From contig MESE01000001.1 of the NCBI GenBank assembly GCA_001770855.1, forward strand, positions 186,001 through 250,000: a stretch of DNA of 64,000 nt. The letters run 5' to 3'. Under the pieces are notes generated by a model, which was not told where the DNA came from, searched no databases, and saw only the letters and a program-made list of their open reading frames with translations. The DNA is from Burkholderiales bacterium RIFCSPLOWO2_02_FULL_57_36 (GTDB lineage Bacteria; Pseudomonadota; Gammaproteobacteria; Burkholderiales; Burkholderiaceae_D). Shown here in pieces: positions 45,784 through 57,465 of the stretch. Every line of letters starts with the position of its first letter. Positions within the stretch are counted from its first letter, which is position 1. The translations under genes and the position numbers were made by a program.

Positions 45784-46407
45784 ATGAAGCGTACCGCCGC
45801 CCCCCTGCTTTTCCTGTCCGCGATGATGCCTTTTGCCGTGCAGGCGCAGATCATCATGTGCAAGGATGCGGCGGGAAAAACCTATACCGCGGACCGGCCG
45901 ATCATGGAATGTTCCGGCCGTGCGATCCGCGAATTTGGAAGTAACGGTGTTATCAGGCGTGATATACCGGCGCCTCTGACGGCGGAACAAAAGCGCCAGA
46001 AGCTATTGGATGAAGAAAAGCGCAAGGTAGAAGAAGCCGCCCTGGCAGAGCAAAAACAGGCCGACCGTGCAATGCTGGCGCGATATGGAAAAGAAGATGA
46101 TATCGAAGTCGCGCGCAAACGCACGCTGGATATCGTCCAGGAGCATCTCAAACGGCAAACGGAAGCGCTTGCTGCCGCGAAAAAACAGCAGCAGCAAGTG
46201 CAATCCGAGCTCGCGCAAGTCAAGAACCCGAAAGACGTACCGCCTGGATTGTATCGCCGATCGGAAGAGTCCGACAAGACGCTGCGCGCCGAAACAGAGA
46301 AACTCCAGGATGTCGAGGCGGAGATCGCGCAGATCAATCTGAAATACGATACGACGCTCAAGCGCTATCGTGAATTGAGAAATCAGCAGTCGACCGCATC
46401 AAAGTGA
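45784..46407 (+). CDS. DUF4124 domain exported protein
   Basis: 207 residues. A signal peptide (LLFLSAMMPFAVQA) is followed by a DUF4124 module (QIIMCKDAAGKTYTADRPI) with two cysteines, then a long charged helix rich in Glu, Lys and Gln (about 75-200) that should form a coiled coil. AGGAT precedes the ATG, seven bases after the pyrE stop. Function unknown, probably a periplasmic structural or scaffold protein. Confidence 0.85.
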   Translation: MKRTAAPLLFLSAMMPFAVQAQIIMCKDAAGKTYTADRPIMECSGRAIREFGSNGVIRRDIPAPLTAEQKRQKLLDEEKRKVEEAALAEQKQADRAMLARYGKEDDIEVARKRTLDIVQEHLKRQTEALAAAKKQQQQVQSELAQVKNPKDVPPGLYRRSEESDKTLRAETEKLQDVEAEIAQINLKYDTTLKRYRELRNQQSTASK

Positions 46408-46467
46408 CTGGATTTCTTTCTTGGCCAAGTCATTTGAAAAAACCGAAAAGGAGTTGTGCGTAATGGC

Positions 46468-47928
46468 TTAGCCGGTCAATTTCTTTTTCAATAAATCAGT
46501 CAGCTGCGCGGGATTGGCTTTGCCTTTGCTTGCCTTCATTGCCTGGCCGATCAATGCATTGAATGCTTTTTCCTTGCCGGCCCGGAATTCGTCGACGGAT
46601 TTGGCATTGGCGGCCAATACTTCATCGATGATTTTTTCCAGGGCGCCGCTGTCTGAAATCTGTTTCAAGCCCTTGCTTTCAATGATGTCGTCGGCCAGCG
46701 ACGGCTGGTTCGACTTCGCTTCCCACATCGCGCCGAATACTTCTTTTGCAATCTTGTTGGAAATCGTGCCGTCGGTGATGCGTTGCAAAAGTAATGCAAG
46801 CTGCGCCGCATTTACCGGTGAGCGGGAGATATCGACGTCTTCCCGGTTCAGCATTGAAGCAACGTCGCCCATCAGCCAGTTGGCTGCAAGTTTGGCCTGC
46901 TCCTTGCCGGTCGCAGTGATCACCGCTTCGAAATAGAGCGCCATCGCTTTCGATTGGGTCAATACCGCGGCGTCATATTCCGACAATCCGTAGTCGCGCA
47001 CCAGGCGTTCGCGCATTGCGCCGGGCAGTTCGGGCATGGCCGCCTTTATGCGCGCAATCCATTCCTGACCGATCATCAGCGGGGGCAGGTCGGGGTCGGG
47101 AAAGTAGCGGTAATCCTGCGCATCTTCCTTGCTGCGCATCGAACGGGTTTCCTTGCGGTCCGGATCGTAAAGACGGGTTTCCTGGACTACCCGGCCGCCG
47201 TCCTCGATCACTTCAATCTGGCGTCGTACTTCATAGTTGATCGCTTCTTCGAGAAATCGAAACGAATTCAGGTTCTTGACCTCGCAACGCGTGCCGTACT
47301 CGATTTGTCCGACCGGCCGCACCGATACATTGGCATCGCAACGGAACGATCCTTCCTGCATGTTGCCGTCGCAGATGCCGAGCCAGGTGACCAGCGAATG
47401 CAGTGCCTTCGCATAGGCCACCGCTTCGGCGGCGCTGCGCATGTCGGGTTCGGTGACGATTTCCAGCAGCGGCGTGCCGGCGCGGTTCAAATCGATGCCG
47501 GTCATGCCTTGATAGTCTTCGTGCAGCGATTTGCCGGCGTCTTCTTCCAGGTGGGCGCGCGTCAATTGCACGGTTTTCATTTCCGCCTTGCCGTCCTTTT
47601 CAACGATGCATGAAAGTGTTCCTCCCTGAACCACCGGAATTTCATACTGGCTGATCTGGTAGCCTTTCGGCAGATCGGGATAGAAATAATTCTTGCGCGC
47701 AAAGATGGATTGCGGTGCGATCGTTGCCCCAACGGCAAGTCCGAACTGGATCGCACGCTCGACGGCGCCCTTGTTCATCACCGGCAAAATGCCGGGCAGC
47801 GCCAAGTCGACCGGGCAGGCCTGCACATTCGGTTCGGCGCCGAACCGGGTCGATGCACCGCTGAAAATTTTCGATTGCGTCGTGAGCTGCGTGTGCGTCT
47901 CGAGGCCGATAACTACTTCCCACTGCAT
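46468..47928 (-). CDS. gatB: Asp-tRNA(Asn)/Glu-tRNA(Gln) amidotransferase subunit B
   Basis: 486 residues from the ATG with GGAG seven bases upstream, which gives the family start [15 protein letters not shown]. The kinase-like domain has [12 protein letters not shown] and [19 protein letters not shown]. The C-terminal YqeY-like helical domain is complete. With GatA and GatC it amidates misacylated tRNA. Third gene of the gatC-gatA-gatB run, with a 90-base gap after gatA that holds a palindrome. Confidence 0.97.
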   Translation of the reverse strand: MQWEVVIGLETHTQLTTQSKIFSGASTRFGAEPNVQACPVDLALPGILPVMNKGAVERAIQFGLAVGATIAPQSIFARKNYFYPDLPKGYQISQYEIPVVQGGTLSCIVEKDGKAEMKTVQLTRAHLEEDAGKSLHEDYQGMTGIDLNRAGTPLLEIVTEPDMRSAAEAVAYAKALHSLVTWLGICDGNMQEGSFRCDANVSVRPVGQIEYGTRCEVKNLNSFRFLEEAINYEVRRQIEVIEDGGRVVQETRLYDPDRKETRSMRSKEDAQDYRYFPDPDLPPLMIGQEWIARIKAAMPELPGAMRERLVRDYGLSEYDAAVLTQSKAMALYFEAVITATGKEQAKLAANWLMGDVASMLNREDVDISRSPVNAAQLALLLQRITDGTISNKIAKEVFGAMWEAKSNQPSLADDIIESKGLKQISDSGALEKIIDEVLAANAKSVDEFRAGKEKAFNALIGQAMKASKGKANPAQLTDLLKKKLTG

Positions 47929-47981
47929 AATGTTCTCCATCCTGGTCTGATACGATCAAGCGAGTATTTGATCGCGTTCCA

Positions 47982-48014
47982 TCCTCATCCTCTCGCTTCG
48001 GGAGAGGATGAGGA
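47982..48014. repeat. REP-like palindrome between gatA and gatB
   Basis: TCCTCATCCTCTC and GAGAGGATGAGGA are exact 13-base complements with a seven-base loop. Similar CCTCTCC/GGAGAGG palindromes occur at 53118 and 62030, so it is part of a dispersed family. Five bases downstream of the gatA stop. Confidence 0.7.
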
Positions 48015-48018
48015 CGTT

Positions 48019-49479
48019 TTAAATTCCCGCCGGCCGGCGGATATGCCAATCCGTGGCAGACTGGTATTGATGCGCGACGTTGAGCAGCTTCGCCTCGTCA
48101 AAATAATTGCCGATTATTTGCAATCCAACCGGGCGCTTGCCGTTCTTTTCGCCCTGGCCGAAGCCGCACGGAATCGACATTCCCGGCAGTCCCGCCAGGC
48201 TGGTCGACAAGGTGAAGATATCGGCCAGATAATTCGCAACCGGATCGTCGGCCTTGTCGCCGAGATCCCAAGCGACCGTCGGCGACACCGGCCCCATGAT
48301 CACATCGCATTGTTTGAATGCTTCCTGGAAATCCTGCGCGATCAGGCGCCGGATTTTCTGCGCCTGCAGATAATAGGCATCGTAATAGCCGTGCGACAGA
48401 ACGTAGGCACCAACCAGAATGCGGCGCTTGACCTCTTCGCCGAATCCTTCGGCACGGGTCTTCTTGTACATGTCCGACAGGTCGGAATATTCCTTGGCAC
48501 GGTGGCCGTAGCGCACGCCGTCGAAGCGGCTCAGATTGGACGAGGCTTCCGCCGGCGCGATCACGTAGTAGACCGGAATCGACAGCTCTGTCTTCGGCAA
48601 TGAAATATCGACCAGTGTCGCGCCGAGCTTTTCATATTCGCTCAGCGCCGCACGCACGGCTTGTTCGACATCCGGCGCCAGCCCGGCGCTGAAATATTCG
48701 CGCGGCACGCCGATCTTCAATCCCTGTAAACCGGCATTCAGATTACGCGTGAAATCTTCGGCGTCGCGCTCGACGCTGGTCGAATCGCGCGCATCGAAAC
48801 CGGTCATCGCATTGAGCAGCATCGCGCAATCTTCCGCCGTCTGTGCGATCGGACCGCCCTGGTCGAGCGACGATGCAAACGCGATCATGCCGAAGCGCGA
48901 AACACGTCCGTAAGTCGGCTTGATGCCGGTAACACCGCAGTGCGCCGCCGGTTGCCGTATCGAGCCGCCGGTGTCGGTCGCAGTGGCGGCCGGCGTCAGG
49001 CGTGCTGCGATCGCCGCCGCCGATCCTCCGGAGGATCCGCCGGGAATCGCATTTTTATCCCACGGATTCCTGACCGGGCCGAAGAATGAGTTTTCATTCG
49101 ACGAACCCATGGCAAATTCATCACAATTCAATTTTCCGAGCGTGACCATGCCGGCCGCATTGAACTGTTCGACCACAGTTGCATCAAAGGGGCTGCTGTA
49201 ATTTTCCAACATCTTCGAGCCGGCAGTGGAGCGCCAGCCGCGCGTGACGAAAATGTCCTTGTGCGCAATCGGGATGCCGGTCAGCGGCGTCGTATCGTTT
49301 TTCGCAATGCGCTGATCCGCGATTGCAGCTTGCTGCAAGGTCAACGCTTCATCGATGTGCGTGAATGCATTCAGATCGCTTTGCCGCATGCGGTCGAGAT
49401 ACATGGTCGCCAGTTCAGTGGCGGAAATCTGTTTGGCGAGCAGCAGTGCCGACAGTTGTTTGATGGTTTTGGTATGCAT
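48019..49479 (-). CDS. gatA: Glutamyl/aspartyl-tRNA amidotransferase subunit A
   Basis: 486 residues of amidase-signature family. The catalytic lysine is in [15 protein letters not shown], the cis-serine in [13 protein letters not shown] and the nucleophile in [16 protein letters not shown]. It releases ammonia from glutamine and channels it to GatB. The start [13 protein letters not shown] fits the family; an ATG 13 codons earlier is possible. It follows gatC by 79 bases. Confidence 0.97.
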   Translation of the reverse strand: MHTKTIKQLSALLLAKQISATELATMYLDRMRQSDLNAFTHIDEALTLQQAAIADQRIAKNDTTPLTGIPIAHKDIFVTRGWRSTAGSKMLENYSSPFDATVVEQFNAAGMVTLGKLNCDEFAMGSSNENSFFGPVRNPWDKNAIPGGSSGGSAAAIAARLTPAATATDTGGSIRQPAAHCGVTGIKPTYGRVSRFGMIAFASSLDQGGPIAQTAEDCAMLLNAMTGFDARDSTSVERDAEDFTRNLNAGLQGLKIGVPREYFSAGLAPDVEQAVRAALSEYEKLGATLVDISLPKTELSIPVYYVIAPAEASSNLSRFDGVRYGHRAKEYSDLSDMYKKTRAEGFGEEVKRRILVGAYVLSHGYYDAYYLQAQKIRRLIAQDFQEAFKQCDVIMGPVSPTVAWDLGDKADDPVANYLADIFTLSTSLAGLPGMSIPCGFGQGEKNGKRPVGLQIIGNYFDEAKLLNVAHQYQSATDWHIRRPAGI

Positions 49480-49558
49480 GAGCTTGGTTTGGCGTTTGAT
49501 TCCGTGACTCTGTCGCATGAAGTATCGAGTTGACTTCAGCGCGTGTTTTTCGGGATGA

Positions 49559-49861
49559 TTATTCGATCACCTTGGGGACCAGATACAAGCCGTCCTGCGT
49601 CGCCGGTGCGGGTTTTTGATAGTCGTCGCGTCGATTCGGTTCGGTGACGATATCATCGCGCAAGCGCAGCGCAAAATCGGACTGGTAAGCGGCAATCGGT
49701 TGGCTGAGCGGTTCGACACCGGTGGTATCGATTGCCTTCATTTGCTCAACCAATGCAAAAATGCCATTCAGTTTGATCAGGGTTTGCGCAGCCTGTTCCT
49801 CGGTAAGATCGAGCTGCGCCAGGGTGGCCAAACGTTTAACGTCGGATAGGACAAGTGACAT
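49559..49861 (-). CDS. gatC: Glutamyl/aspartyl-tRNA amidotransferase subunit C
   Basis: 100 residues. [20 protein letters not shown] and [19 protein letters not shown] are GatC blocks; the protein clamps GatA to GatB. The start was set at the family N-terminus. First gene of the gatCAB run and divergent from mreB across 253 bases, in which I see only AT-rich promoter-like DNA. Confidence 0.95.
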   Translation of the reverse strand: MSLVLSDVKRLATLAQLDLTEEQAAQTLIKLNGIFALVEQMKAIDTTGVEPLSQPIAAYQSDFALRLRDDIVTEPNRRDDYQKPAPATQDGLYLVPKVIE

Positions 49862-50078
49862 GATTTGATGACGCGGGAATCGGCGCGTTCGCAAGAGTTT
49901 TTAAAAAAGCAAAAAGTTGTCTATTAGTCGGTAAAAACTTCTCAACATGTTGTATCCGGTACGCATTTTTGAAGTTTCTCCTCGCTAATTCTGGGTAAAT
50001 TATAAGGTAGAATGTCGGGCTAATGCCTTTCGGTGCCGGTTGCGGATTGCATGGGGCCGATATATCAATCTCGAATAA

Positions 50079-51158
<1,080 letters not shown>

Positions 51159-51307
51159 CAGGATGAACCGTTATCTGGATGGCTGCATCCGCCGCCGGCC
51201 GATCGCATGCGACGCCAGGGCTGATGCTGTGTTTTCCGAGCGGCTCGACATTGATATCAATTCGTAATACCTGCGCCATGCAGGGTGATCATCCCGCCAG
51301 CCGATAA

Positions 51308-52486
51308 ATGGAATACAGCCCACCGCCACTGTTCAAGCAAGGCGCCTCGGCCCGAGCCAAGGTGGTTTTTTTCGCCATGATTGCGATCGCATTGCTGGTA
51401 ATCGATGCGCGCATGAACACGTTGACAATGATTCGCCAGGGAGTCGGCGTCATTCTGTATCCGCTTCAAGCGGCGGCCTTGATGCCACGCGACGCCGCCT
51501 ACGCCGTGGGTGACTATTTTTCCTCGCTGTCCAGCCTGCAAAAAGAGAATTCAGAGCTGAAGCGGGAACGTGTCGCCAACGCTCAGGCACTGCAGCAAGG
51601 GCAGTACCTGATGGCCGAAAATGCGCAGCTGCGAGCACTTCTCGCGGCTGCCGAGCGCCTGTCGGTCAAGTCGGTCATGAGTGAGATCCTGTATGACACC
51701 CGCGATGCATTCACGCGAAAAATCGTGGTTGATCGCGGGGCGCATCATGGCATTACCCCCGGCCAGCCGGTGATCGACGATATCGGCGTGGTGGGACAGG
51801 TCACACGTGTTTTTCCGTTCACCTCCGAAATAACCTTGTTGACCGACAAGGACTTCGCAATTCCGGTACAGGTGGTGCGTAGCGGCGTGCGCAGTATTGC
51901 GTACGGACGCGGCCAGTCGGGTGTGCTGGATTTGCGCTTCATGTCGACCAACGCCGATGTCCAGAAAGGCGACATGCTGGTGACCACAGGTATCGATGGC
52001 GTTTATCCGGCGGGCTTGTCAGTCGCGTCTGTGACGCAAGTTGAAAGCGAATCTTCAGATGCGTTTGCCCGCATCATGTGTCAACCATCGGCCGGCATTG
52101 GCCGCAACAAGCATCTATTGATCCTGATGCCTGAAGCAAAAGCGGTGCCTCGTTCTGAACTGGAAGACGCCGTCGAGAAGAAAGACAAGTCATTGCGAAA
52201 GCGCTCGCCCGAACCTGTGAAGGATCCGGCAAAGGCCACCGTTGCTCCGGAGACTAAAGCAGAACCCCGGGTTGCGCCGATCCAGGGAGCGCCCGCCAAG
52301 CTTGCCCCTGCCAACGCGCCTGCACAGATTGCGCCCAAACCAGCTGCGTCTCCCGCTCAGGCGGCTCCTGCTCCGAGCGTATCTGTTCAGGCGCCACTTA
52401 AGCCGCTCGCAACCACTCAGGGTGTGTCTGCTCAGGCAACTCCCAAGCCGCTTACACCACCAAAACAGATCCAGCCGGCCCAATGA
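51308..52486 (+). CDS. mreC: Rod shape-determining protein MreC
   Basis: 392 residues. One N-terminal membrane helix (VVFFAMIAIALLVIDAR) is followed by a coiled coil (about 65-110) and the beta-rich periplasmic core with GITPGQPVIDDIGVVGQV. After about residue 290 an unusual 100-residue tail rich in Ala, Pro, Gln and Lys follows and is predicted disordered. MreC links MreB to PBP2. Its stop overlaps mreD (ATGA). Confidence 0.95.
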   Translation: MEYSPPPLFKQGASARAKVVFFAMIAIALLVIDARMNTLTMIRQGVGVILYPLQAAALMPRDAAYAVGDYFSSLSSLQKENSELKRERVANAQALQQGQYLMAENAQLRALLAAAERLSVKSVMSEILYDTRDAFTRKIVVDRGAHHGITPGQPVIDDIGVVGQVTRVFPFTSEITLLTDKDFAIPVQVVRSGVRSIAYGRGQSGVLDLRFMSTNADVQKGDMLVTTGIDGVYPAGLSVASVTQVESESSDAFARIMCQPSAGIGRNKHLLILMPEAKAVPRSELEDAVEKKDKSLRKRSPEPVKDPAKATVAPETKAEPRVAPIQGAPAKLAPANAPAQIAPKPAASPAQAAPAPSVSVQAPLKPLATTQGVSAQATPKPLTPPKQIQPAQ

Positions 52487-52995
52487 ACTATCCTCATTAC
52501 ATTCTGTTGCCGGTCAATTCCGCATTTATCGCGCTCAGTCTGATAGTGGCATTTCTGATGAACCTGCTGCCTTGGGGCGGCTGGATCGGCGTGCCGGATT
52601 TCCTTGCGCTGGTCCTGGTTTTTTGGAGTATTCACCAGCCTCGAAAAGTCGGCATCGGCGTTGCATTCATGATGGGATTGCTGATGGATGTGCACAACGC
52701 CTCCTTGCTTGGACAGAATGCGCTGGCGTATACGCTGCTGTCCTACTTCGCGATCATGATTCATCGGCGCGTATTGTGGTTCCCCGTCGGAACGCAGGCT
52801 TTGCATGTATTGCCGCTGCTGTGGGTGATGCAGGTTGTGCAATTGGTGATTCAAGTTATCGTCAACCAAAAATTCCCAGGCTGGTTTTATTTCATTGAAG
52901 GCTTGGTTGCCGCTGCATTATGGCCGGTGGTGTCGTCGATATTGCTGGCGCCGCAGCGGCGTGCGATCAATCGGGACGATACTCGTCCGATTTAA
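52483..52995 (+). CDS. mreD: Rod shape-determining protein MreD
   Basis: 170 residues with five to six membrane segments. NYPHYILLPVNSAFIALSLI at the start and GLLMDVHNASLLGQNALAYT are the MreD pattern. It is an inner-membrane part of the elongasome. The four-base overlap with mreC suggests coupled translation. Confidence 0.93.
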   Translation: MNYPHYILLPVNSAFIALSLIVAFLMNLLPWGGWIGVPDFLALVLVFWSIHQPRKVGIGVAFMMGLLMDVHNASLLGQNALAYTLLSYFAIMIHRRVLWFPVGTQALHVLPLLWVMQVVQLVIQVIVNQKFPGWFYFIEGLVAAALWPVVSSILLAPQRRAINRDDTRPI

Positions 52996-53117
52996 AATGA
53001 AAACCATTTTCGTCAATGTGCAGTCGATGCGTCGCACCAAATGCGGCATCGATCAATGCCGGATTCGTGCAAACCATTGAGCGTTTCACAATGAACGACA
53101 GTCTGAACGCTCAATCC

Positions 53118-53152
53118 CTCACCCCGACCCTCTCCCAGACGGAGAGGGTGAG
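53118..53152. repeat. REP-like palindrome between mreD and mrdA
   Basis: GGAGAGGGTGAG (53141-53152) is complementary to the ends of CTCACCCCGACCCTCTCC with a six-base insertion. It belongs with the palindromes at 47982 and 62030. It lies in the 199-base gap, otherwise featureless, before the PBP2 gene. Confidence 0.6.
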
Positions 53153-53194
53153 AACAAACGTAATACGCTGTCGCGTATTACGTAAAAATTAAAA

Positions 53195-55177
53195 ATGACC
53201 GAATTCAAGAATACCGAGCGCGAACTGTATTTTTTCCGCTTGCGCCTGTCGGTGCTGGGCGTATTCGTATTCATTTGTTTCGGGTTGTTGTTCGCGCGCC
53301 TGCTGTGGCTGCAAGGTTATAAATACAAGGATTACGCGGCGCTGGCCGAAGACAACCGGGTATCGATCGTTCCCGTGGTTCCCAATCGGGGCCTGATCGT
53401 CGACCGCAATGGCGTGGTCCTGGCGCGCAATTTTTCCGCTTACACGCTGGAGATAACACCGTCCAAGATCAAGGGCGAACTGGATGCGGCAATCGATGAT
53501 TTGGCGATCTTGGTCGACATTCAGCCCAAGGATCGCAAGCGTTTCAAAAAACAGCTGGAAGAGTCGAAGAATTTCGGCAGCGTACCTATTCGCACCAGAT
53601 TGACGGACGAAGAAGTTGCCCGGTTTACCGCCCAGCGCTATCGTTTCGACGGCGTGGATATTCAGGCGCGATTGTTTCGCCAGTATCCGATGGGTAGCGT
53701 CGCCGCGCATGTGATCGGCTATATCGGACGCATCAATCAAAAAGAAGCCAAGACGATCGCCGAGATGGAAGATGCCGTGAACTATAGCGGCACGGACTAT
53801 ATCGGCAAGGAAGGCATTGAGAAAAGTTATGAAGGCCAATTGCACGGTACGACCGGATACGAAGAAGTCGAAGTGACTGCAGGAGGCAGGGCGATACGCA
53901 CGTTGGCGCGCACGCCTGCCGTTCCGGGGCACAATTTGATCCTGTCAGTCGACATTGAATTGCAAAAAATCATCGAAGAGGCATTCGGCGATCGGCGCGG
54001 TGCGCTGGTGGCGATCGAACCGGCCACCGGCGACATTCTGGCATATGTGTCGATGCCGGCATACGATCCCAACCTGTTTGTCGATGGTATCGATCAGCAA
54101 AGCTGGGATGAACTGAACAATTCACTCGACCGTCCACTATTGAATCGTCCGTTATCTGGCAGCTACCCTCCGGGATCGACTTTCAAGCCGTTCATGGCGC
54201 TGGCGGCACTGGAATTGGGCAAGCGTACTCCCTCCCAGGCGATCTCCGATCCGGGGCATTTCTGGTTCGGTAACCATATGTTTCGGGACGACAAAGTGGG
54301 CGGTCACGGCTCTGTGGATATGTACAAGTCGATCGTCCAGTCCTGCAATACTTATTACTATGTTCTGGCCAATGATCTCGGCATCGATGCGATCCATGAC
54401 TTCATGAAACCGTTCGGCTTTGGACAACTGACCGGGATCGATCTGGAGCATGAAAAACGTGGCGTGCTGCCTTCGACTGCATGGAAGCGTGCCGCATACA
54501 GGACGCGGGAGCAACAGAAATGGTATGCCGGCGAGACGATTTCAGTCGGTATCGGCCAAGGCTACAATGCGTTCACGCCATTGCAAATGGCGCATGCGGT
54601 GGCCAATCTCGCCAACAATGGCGTGGTGATGAAGCCGCATCTTGTGAAGAAGGTCGAACACGGCGTTACCCGGAAACAGACCTTGACCGTGCCGACGGAA
54701 AGTTATCGGATCAATCTCAAGCAGGAAAATATCGACGTTATCAAGAAGGCGATGGTAGGCGTGGCGCGTGAAGGTACCTCGGCCAGGGCGTTCGCCAACA
54801 CCGGCTACGTTTCTGCCGGCAAGACAGGTACCGCACAAGCGGTCGCGATGAAAAAAAATGAAAAGTACGACGCGAAAAAAGTCGCGGAACGCCATCGCGA
54901 CCACTCCTTGTACACGGCATTTGCACCAGCGGACAATCCGCGTATCGCGATCGGAATCATTGTCGAAAATGCCGGGTTCGGTTCCGCTACGGCAGCGCCG
55001 ATTGTACGCAAGGCGCTGGACTACTATCTGCTCGGAAAACGACCGGAAGACGATCCAAAAATGATGGCGGACAAGAAAGACACGCTCAATAAAAAGCCTG
55101 TCGTAGCGTTAAATGCCGCAGCGGCGGCTGCAGGCGCGCTCAATGCCGTTAGTGAGATCAAGAGGAGTCCGAACTGA
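53195..55177 (+). CDS. mrdA: Penicillin-binding protein 2, elongasome transpeptidase
   Basis: 660 residues. A membrane anchor (LSVLGVFVFICFGLLFARLL) precedes the dimerisation domain and the transpeptidase. The active-site set is STFK in GSYPPGSTFKPFMAL, SCN in VQSCNTYYYVL, and KTG in VSAGKTGTAQA. It crosslinks new side-wall peptidoglycan. Its last base overlaps the rodA ATG (TGATG). No clear Shine-Dalgarno. Confidence 0.97.
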   Translation: MTEFKNTERELYFFRLRLSVLGVFVFICFGLLFARLLWLQGYKYKDYAALAEDNRVSIVPVVPNRGLIVDRNGVVLARNFSAYTLEITPSKIKGELDAAIDDLAILVDIQPKDRKRFKKQLEESKNFGSVPIRTRLTDEEVARFTAQRYRFDGVDIQARLFRQYPMGSVAAHVIGYIGRINQKEAKTIAEMEDAVNYSGTDYIGKEGIEKSYEGQLHGTTGYEEVEVTAGGRAIRTLARTPAVPGHNLILSVDIELQKIIEEAFGDRRGALVAIEPATGDILAYVSMPAYDPNLFVDGIDQQSWDELNNSLDRPLLNRPLSGSYPPGSTFKPFMALAALELGKRTPSQAISDPGHFWFGNHMFRDDKVGGHGSVDMYKSIVQSCNTYYYVLANDLGIDAIHDFMKPFGFGQLTGIDLEHEKRGVLPSTAWKRAAYRTREQQKWYAGETISVGIGQGYNAFTPLQMAHAVANLANNGVVMKPHLVKKVEHGVTRKQTLTVPTESYRINLKQENIDVIKKAMVGVAREGTSARAFANTGYVSAGKTGTAQAVAMKKNEKYDAKKVAERHRDHSLYTAFAPADNPRIAIGIIVENAGFGSATAAPIVRKALDYYLLGKRPEDDPKMMADKKDTLNKKPVVALNAAAAAAGALNAVSEIKRSPN

Positions 55178-56307
55178 TGACAACGCTGCGCATGCACCAA
55201 CGAGACTCACACTCTGCCGTATCGGGGATCAAGCACTATTTCACCGTATTTGACGGGCCGCTCGCGCTGATCGTGTTCTTGATTCTGTCGGTCGGAATCG
55301 TCTCGGTGTATTCGGCGGGTATTGATTTTCCGGGCCGGATCGAAAGTCACATGCGCAATATCCTGATCGCGTTCGTCGTGATGTGGATTGCCGCGATCGT
55401 GCCGCCGCAAACCTTGATGCGGTTTGCCGTACCGGTGTATGTGCTCGGAGTCGGACTGCTGGTTGCCGTCGCCGTATTCGGAATCATCAAGAAAGGGTCG
55501 CGCCGCTGGATCGATATCGGTGTTGTGATTCAGCCGTCCGAGATCATGAAAATTGCAGTGCCTTTGATGCTCGCGTGGTTTTTTCAAAAGCGCGAAGGCA
55601 TGGTGCGCTGGCCGGATTTCATGGTCGCGACAGTTTTGCTGATGATTCCGGTTGGCCTGATCATAAGGCAACCTGATCTGGGAACGTCCTTGCTGGTGCT
55701 GGGATCCGGGTTTTTCGTGATTTTCCTGGCGGGATTGCCATGGAAAGTCATCATCGGCCTGGGGGCCGCTGGCGCGGCCAGCCTGCCGGTGGTCTGGACC
55801 ATGATGCTGCATGACTATCAACGCAACCGCGTGCTGACATTGATCGATCCCACATCAGACCCTTTGGGCAAAGGATTTCATATCATTCAATCGACGATTG
55901 CGATCGGCTCCGGAGGCATTACAGGCAAGGGATGGCTGAACGGCACGCAATCTCACCTCGAATTCATTCCCGAGCGAACCACCGACTTCGTGTTCGCGGT
56001 GTTTTCGGAGGAATTCGGTTTGGTCGGAAACGCGGTGTTGCTGGTGTTGTATCTGCTGTTGATCGGGCGCGGTCTGCTTATCGCGGCCAACGCGCCGACT
56101 GTCTTTTCCCGATTGCTGGCAGGTGCGCTTACACTGATGTTGTTCACCTATGCCTTCGTCAACATGGGCATGGTCAGCGGTATTCTGCCTGTGGTCGGCG
56201 TGCCGCTGCCGTTCGTAAGTTATGGCGGCACTGCATTCGTCACACTCGGTCTGGGTATTGGCATATTGATGAGTATTCAACGCCACCGCAAGCTGATACA
56301 AACATGA
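55177..56307 (+). CDS. rodA: RodA, SEDS peptidoglycan polymerase
   Basis: 376 residues with about ten membrane helices. The block IIRQPDLGTSLLVLGSGFFV contains the catalytic aspartate of SEDS glycosyltransferases, and PERTTDFVFAVFSEEFGLVG and LPFVSYGGTAFVTLGLGIG are conserved. It polymerises lipid II with its partner PBP2, encoded just upstream. It overlaps rlpA by ATGA. Confidence 0.97.
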   Translation: MTTLRMHQRDSHSAVSGIKHYFTVFDGPLALIVFLILSVGIVSVYSAGIDFPGRIESHMRNILIAFVVMWIAAIVPPQTLMRFAVPVYVLGVGLLVAVAVFGIIKKGSRRWIDIGVVIQPSEIMKIAVPLMLAWFFQKREGMVRWPDFMVATVLLMIPVGLIIRQPDLGTSLLVLGSGFFVIFLAGLPWKVIIGLGAAGAASLPVVWTMMLHDYQRNRVLTLIDPTSDPLGKGFHIIQSTIAIGSGGITGKGWLNGTQSHLEFIPERTTDFVFAVFSEEFGLVGNAVLLVLYLLLIGRGLLIAANAPTVFSRLLAGALTLMLFTYAFVNMGMVSGILPVVGVPLPFVSYGGTAFVTLGLGIGILMSIQRHRKLIQT

Positions 56308-57452
56308 AAAAAATAGCAATGCAATTGCGATTTCATCCGTGGCAGCGCGTTGCAGCAACGTTGATTGCAGCGGTATCGGTTCTTTCCGGCTGCGGCAGCG
56401 CGCCGCAAGCCATGCCGCCTGTTGCCGATGCATCGATTAAACGCCCGATGGCAGCGCCTTCCGATAATAGAGGATTGCCAGTGTTGCCGCCCGCAGGTTC
56501 CGGACGCGGCGGCTATTATCAGGATGACGGCCCGGGGGATGCGCCGCCGGCTGGGTTGCACGATCTCCCGGATGCCGAACCGAAGGTCGAAACGTATACG
56601 CGGAGAGGCAATCGCCCCTACGTCGTGTTCGGCAAATCGTACACGCCATTTACCGATGGCCGTCCGTTCAGGCAACGCGGCAAAGGCAGTTGGTATGGCA
56701 AGAAATTTCATGGACAGATGACATCCTCCGGCGAAATCTACGATATGTACAAGATGACGGCAGCTCATCCGACATTGCCGCTTCCGTCGTATGTACGGGT
56801 GACCCATGTCGGCAATGGCAGGCAAGTCATCGTGCGGGTCAACGACCGCGGGCCGTTCCACTCAAGCCGCATCATCGATTTGTCCTATACGGCGGCGCTG
56901 AAGCTGGGGTACATCGCCATGGGCAGCGCGGAACTGGAAGTGGAGCGTTTGTTGCCGGATGAAATCGCACGTATCACCAACGCCAGGCAGATCGCCGCGG
57001 ACGGCGATCGAGCGGCGGCACCCGCTTCGTTCGTCCAAACGGCCGCGGTTATACAGCCGGTTGCGGTTGTGATCGAGCCAACGCCGATGCAAGACGCAAG
57101 TCAGCCGGCAGCGATGATTGTTTCCGCGAGCGATCTTGCGGATAAGCGCGTCGCGGAGCCGGTAATCGGTCAGGCGGTCGGCACGACAACCCCGGTCATG
57201 ATCACCGGCACAGTCGCTAGCGGCGGGTTTTATCTTCAGCTCGGCGCATATGGAAATGCCGCGAATGCCGAAACCATGCGCAGCCGGCTTGCGCAAACCT
57301 GGAACAGTGGTTTGCCGGCGCTTGAGGTCGTGCAAAACGGCGCCTTGTATCGTATTTACAGCGGACCCTTTGCTAGCCGCAGTGAAGCGGATTCCGCGGC
57401 CCGGCAAGTTCAGGTTGGCGGTTTTGGCAACCCGGTCATTGTGCAGCGGTAA
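56304..57452 (+). CDS. rlpA: RlpA-like lipoprotein with SPOR domain
   Basis: 382 residues from the ATG in the rodA stop. The lipobox is VLSGCGS, giving an outer-membrane lipoprotein. A double-psi beta-barrel domain (about 120-215) has KGSWYGKKFHGQMTSSGE, KMTAAHPTLPLPSYVRVT and VRVNDRGPFHSSRIIDLS, the lytic transglycosylase residues. The C-terminal SPOR domain (from about 300, GFYLQLGAYGN) binds denuded glycan. Between them lies a proline/alanine linker. Cell-wall processing at the septum or side wall. Confidence 0.95.
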   Translation: MKKIAMQLRFHPWQRVAATLIAAVSVLSGCGSAPQAMPPVADASIKRPMAAPSDNRGLPVLPPAGSGRGGYYQDDGPGDAPPAGLHDLPDAEPKVETYTRRGNRPYVVFGKSYTPFTDGRPFRQRGKGSWYGKKFHGQMTSSGEIYDMYKMTAAHPTLPLPSYVRVTHVGNGRQVIVRVNDRGPFHSSRIIDLSYTAALKLGYIAMGSAELEVERLLPDEIARITNARQIAADGDRAAAPASFVQTAAVIQPVAVVIEPTPMQDASQPAAMIVSASDLADKRVAEPVIGQAVGTTTPVMITGTVASGGFYLQLGAYGNAANAETMRSRLAQTWNSGLPALEVVQNGALYRIYSGPFASRSEADSAARQVQVGGFGNPVIVQR

Positions 57453-57465
57453 TACGTGGCGCCGA

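Noticed and set aside
55932-56303. N-terminal extension of rlpA
   Set aside because: It overlaps the end of rodA out of frame; the lipoprotein signal begins at the ATG in the rodA stop.
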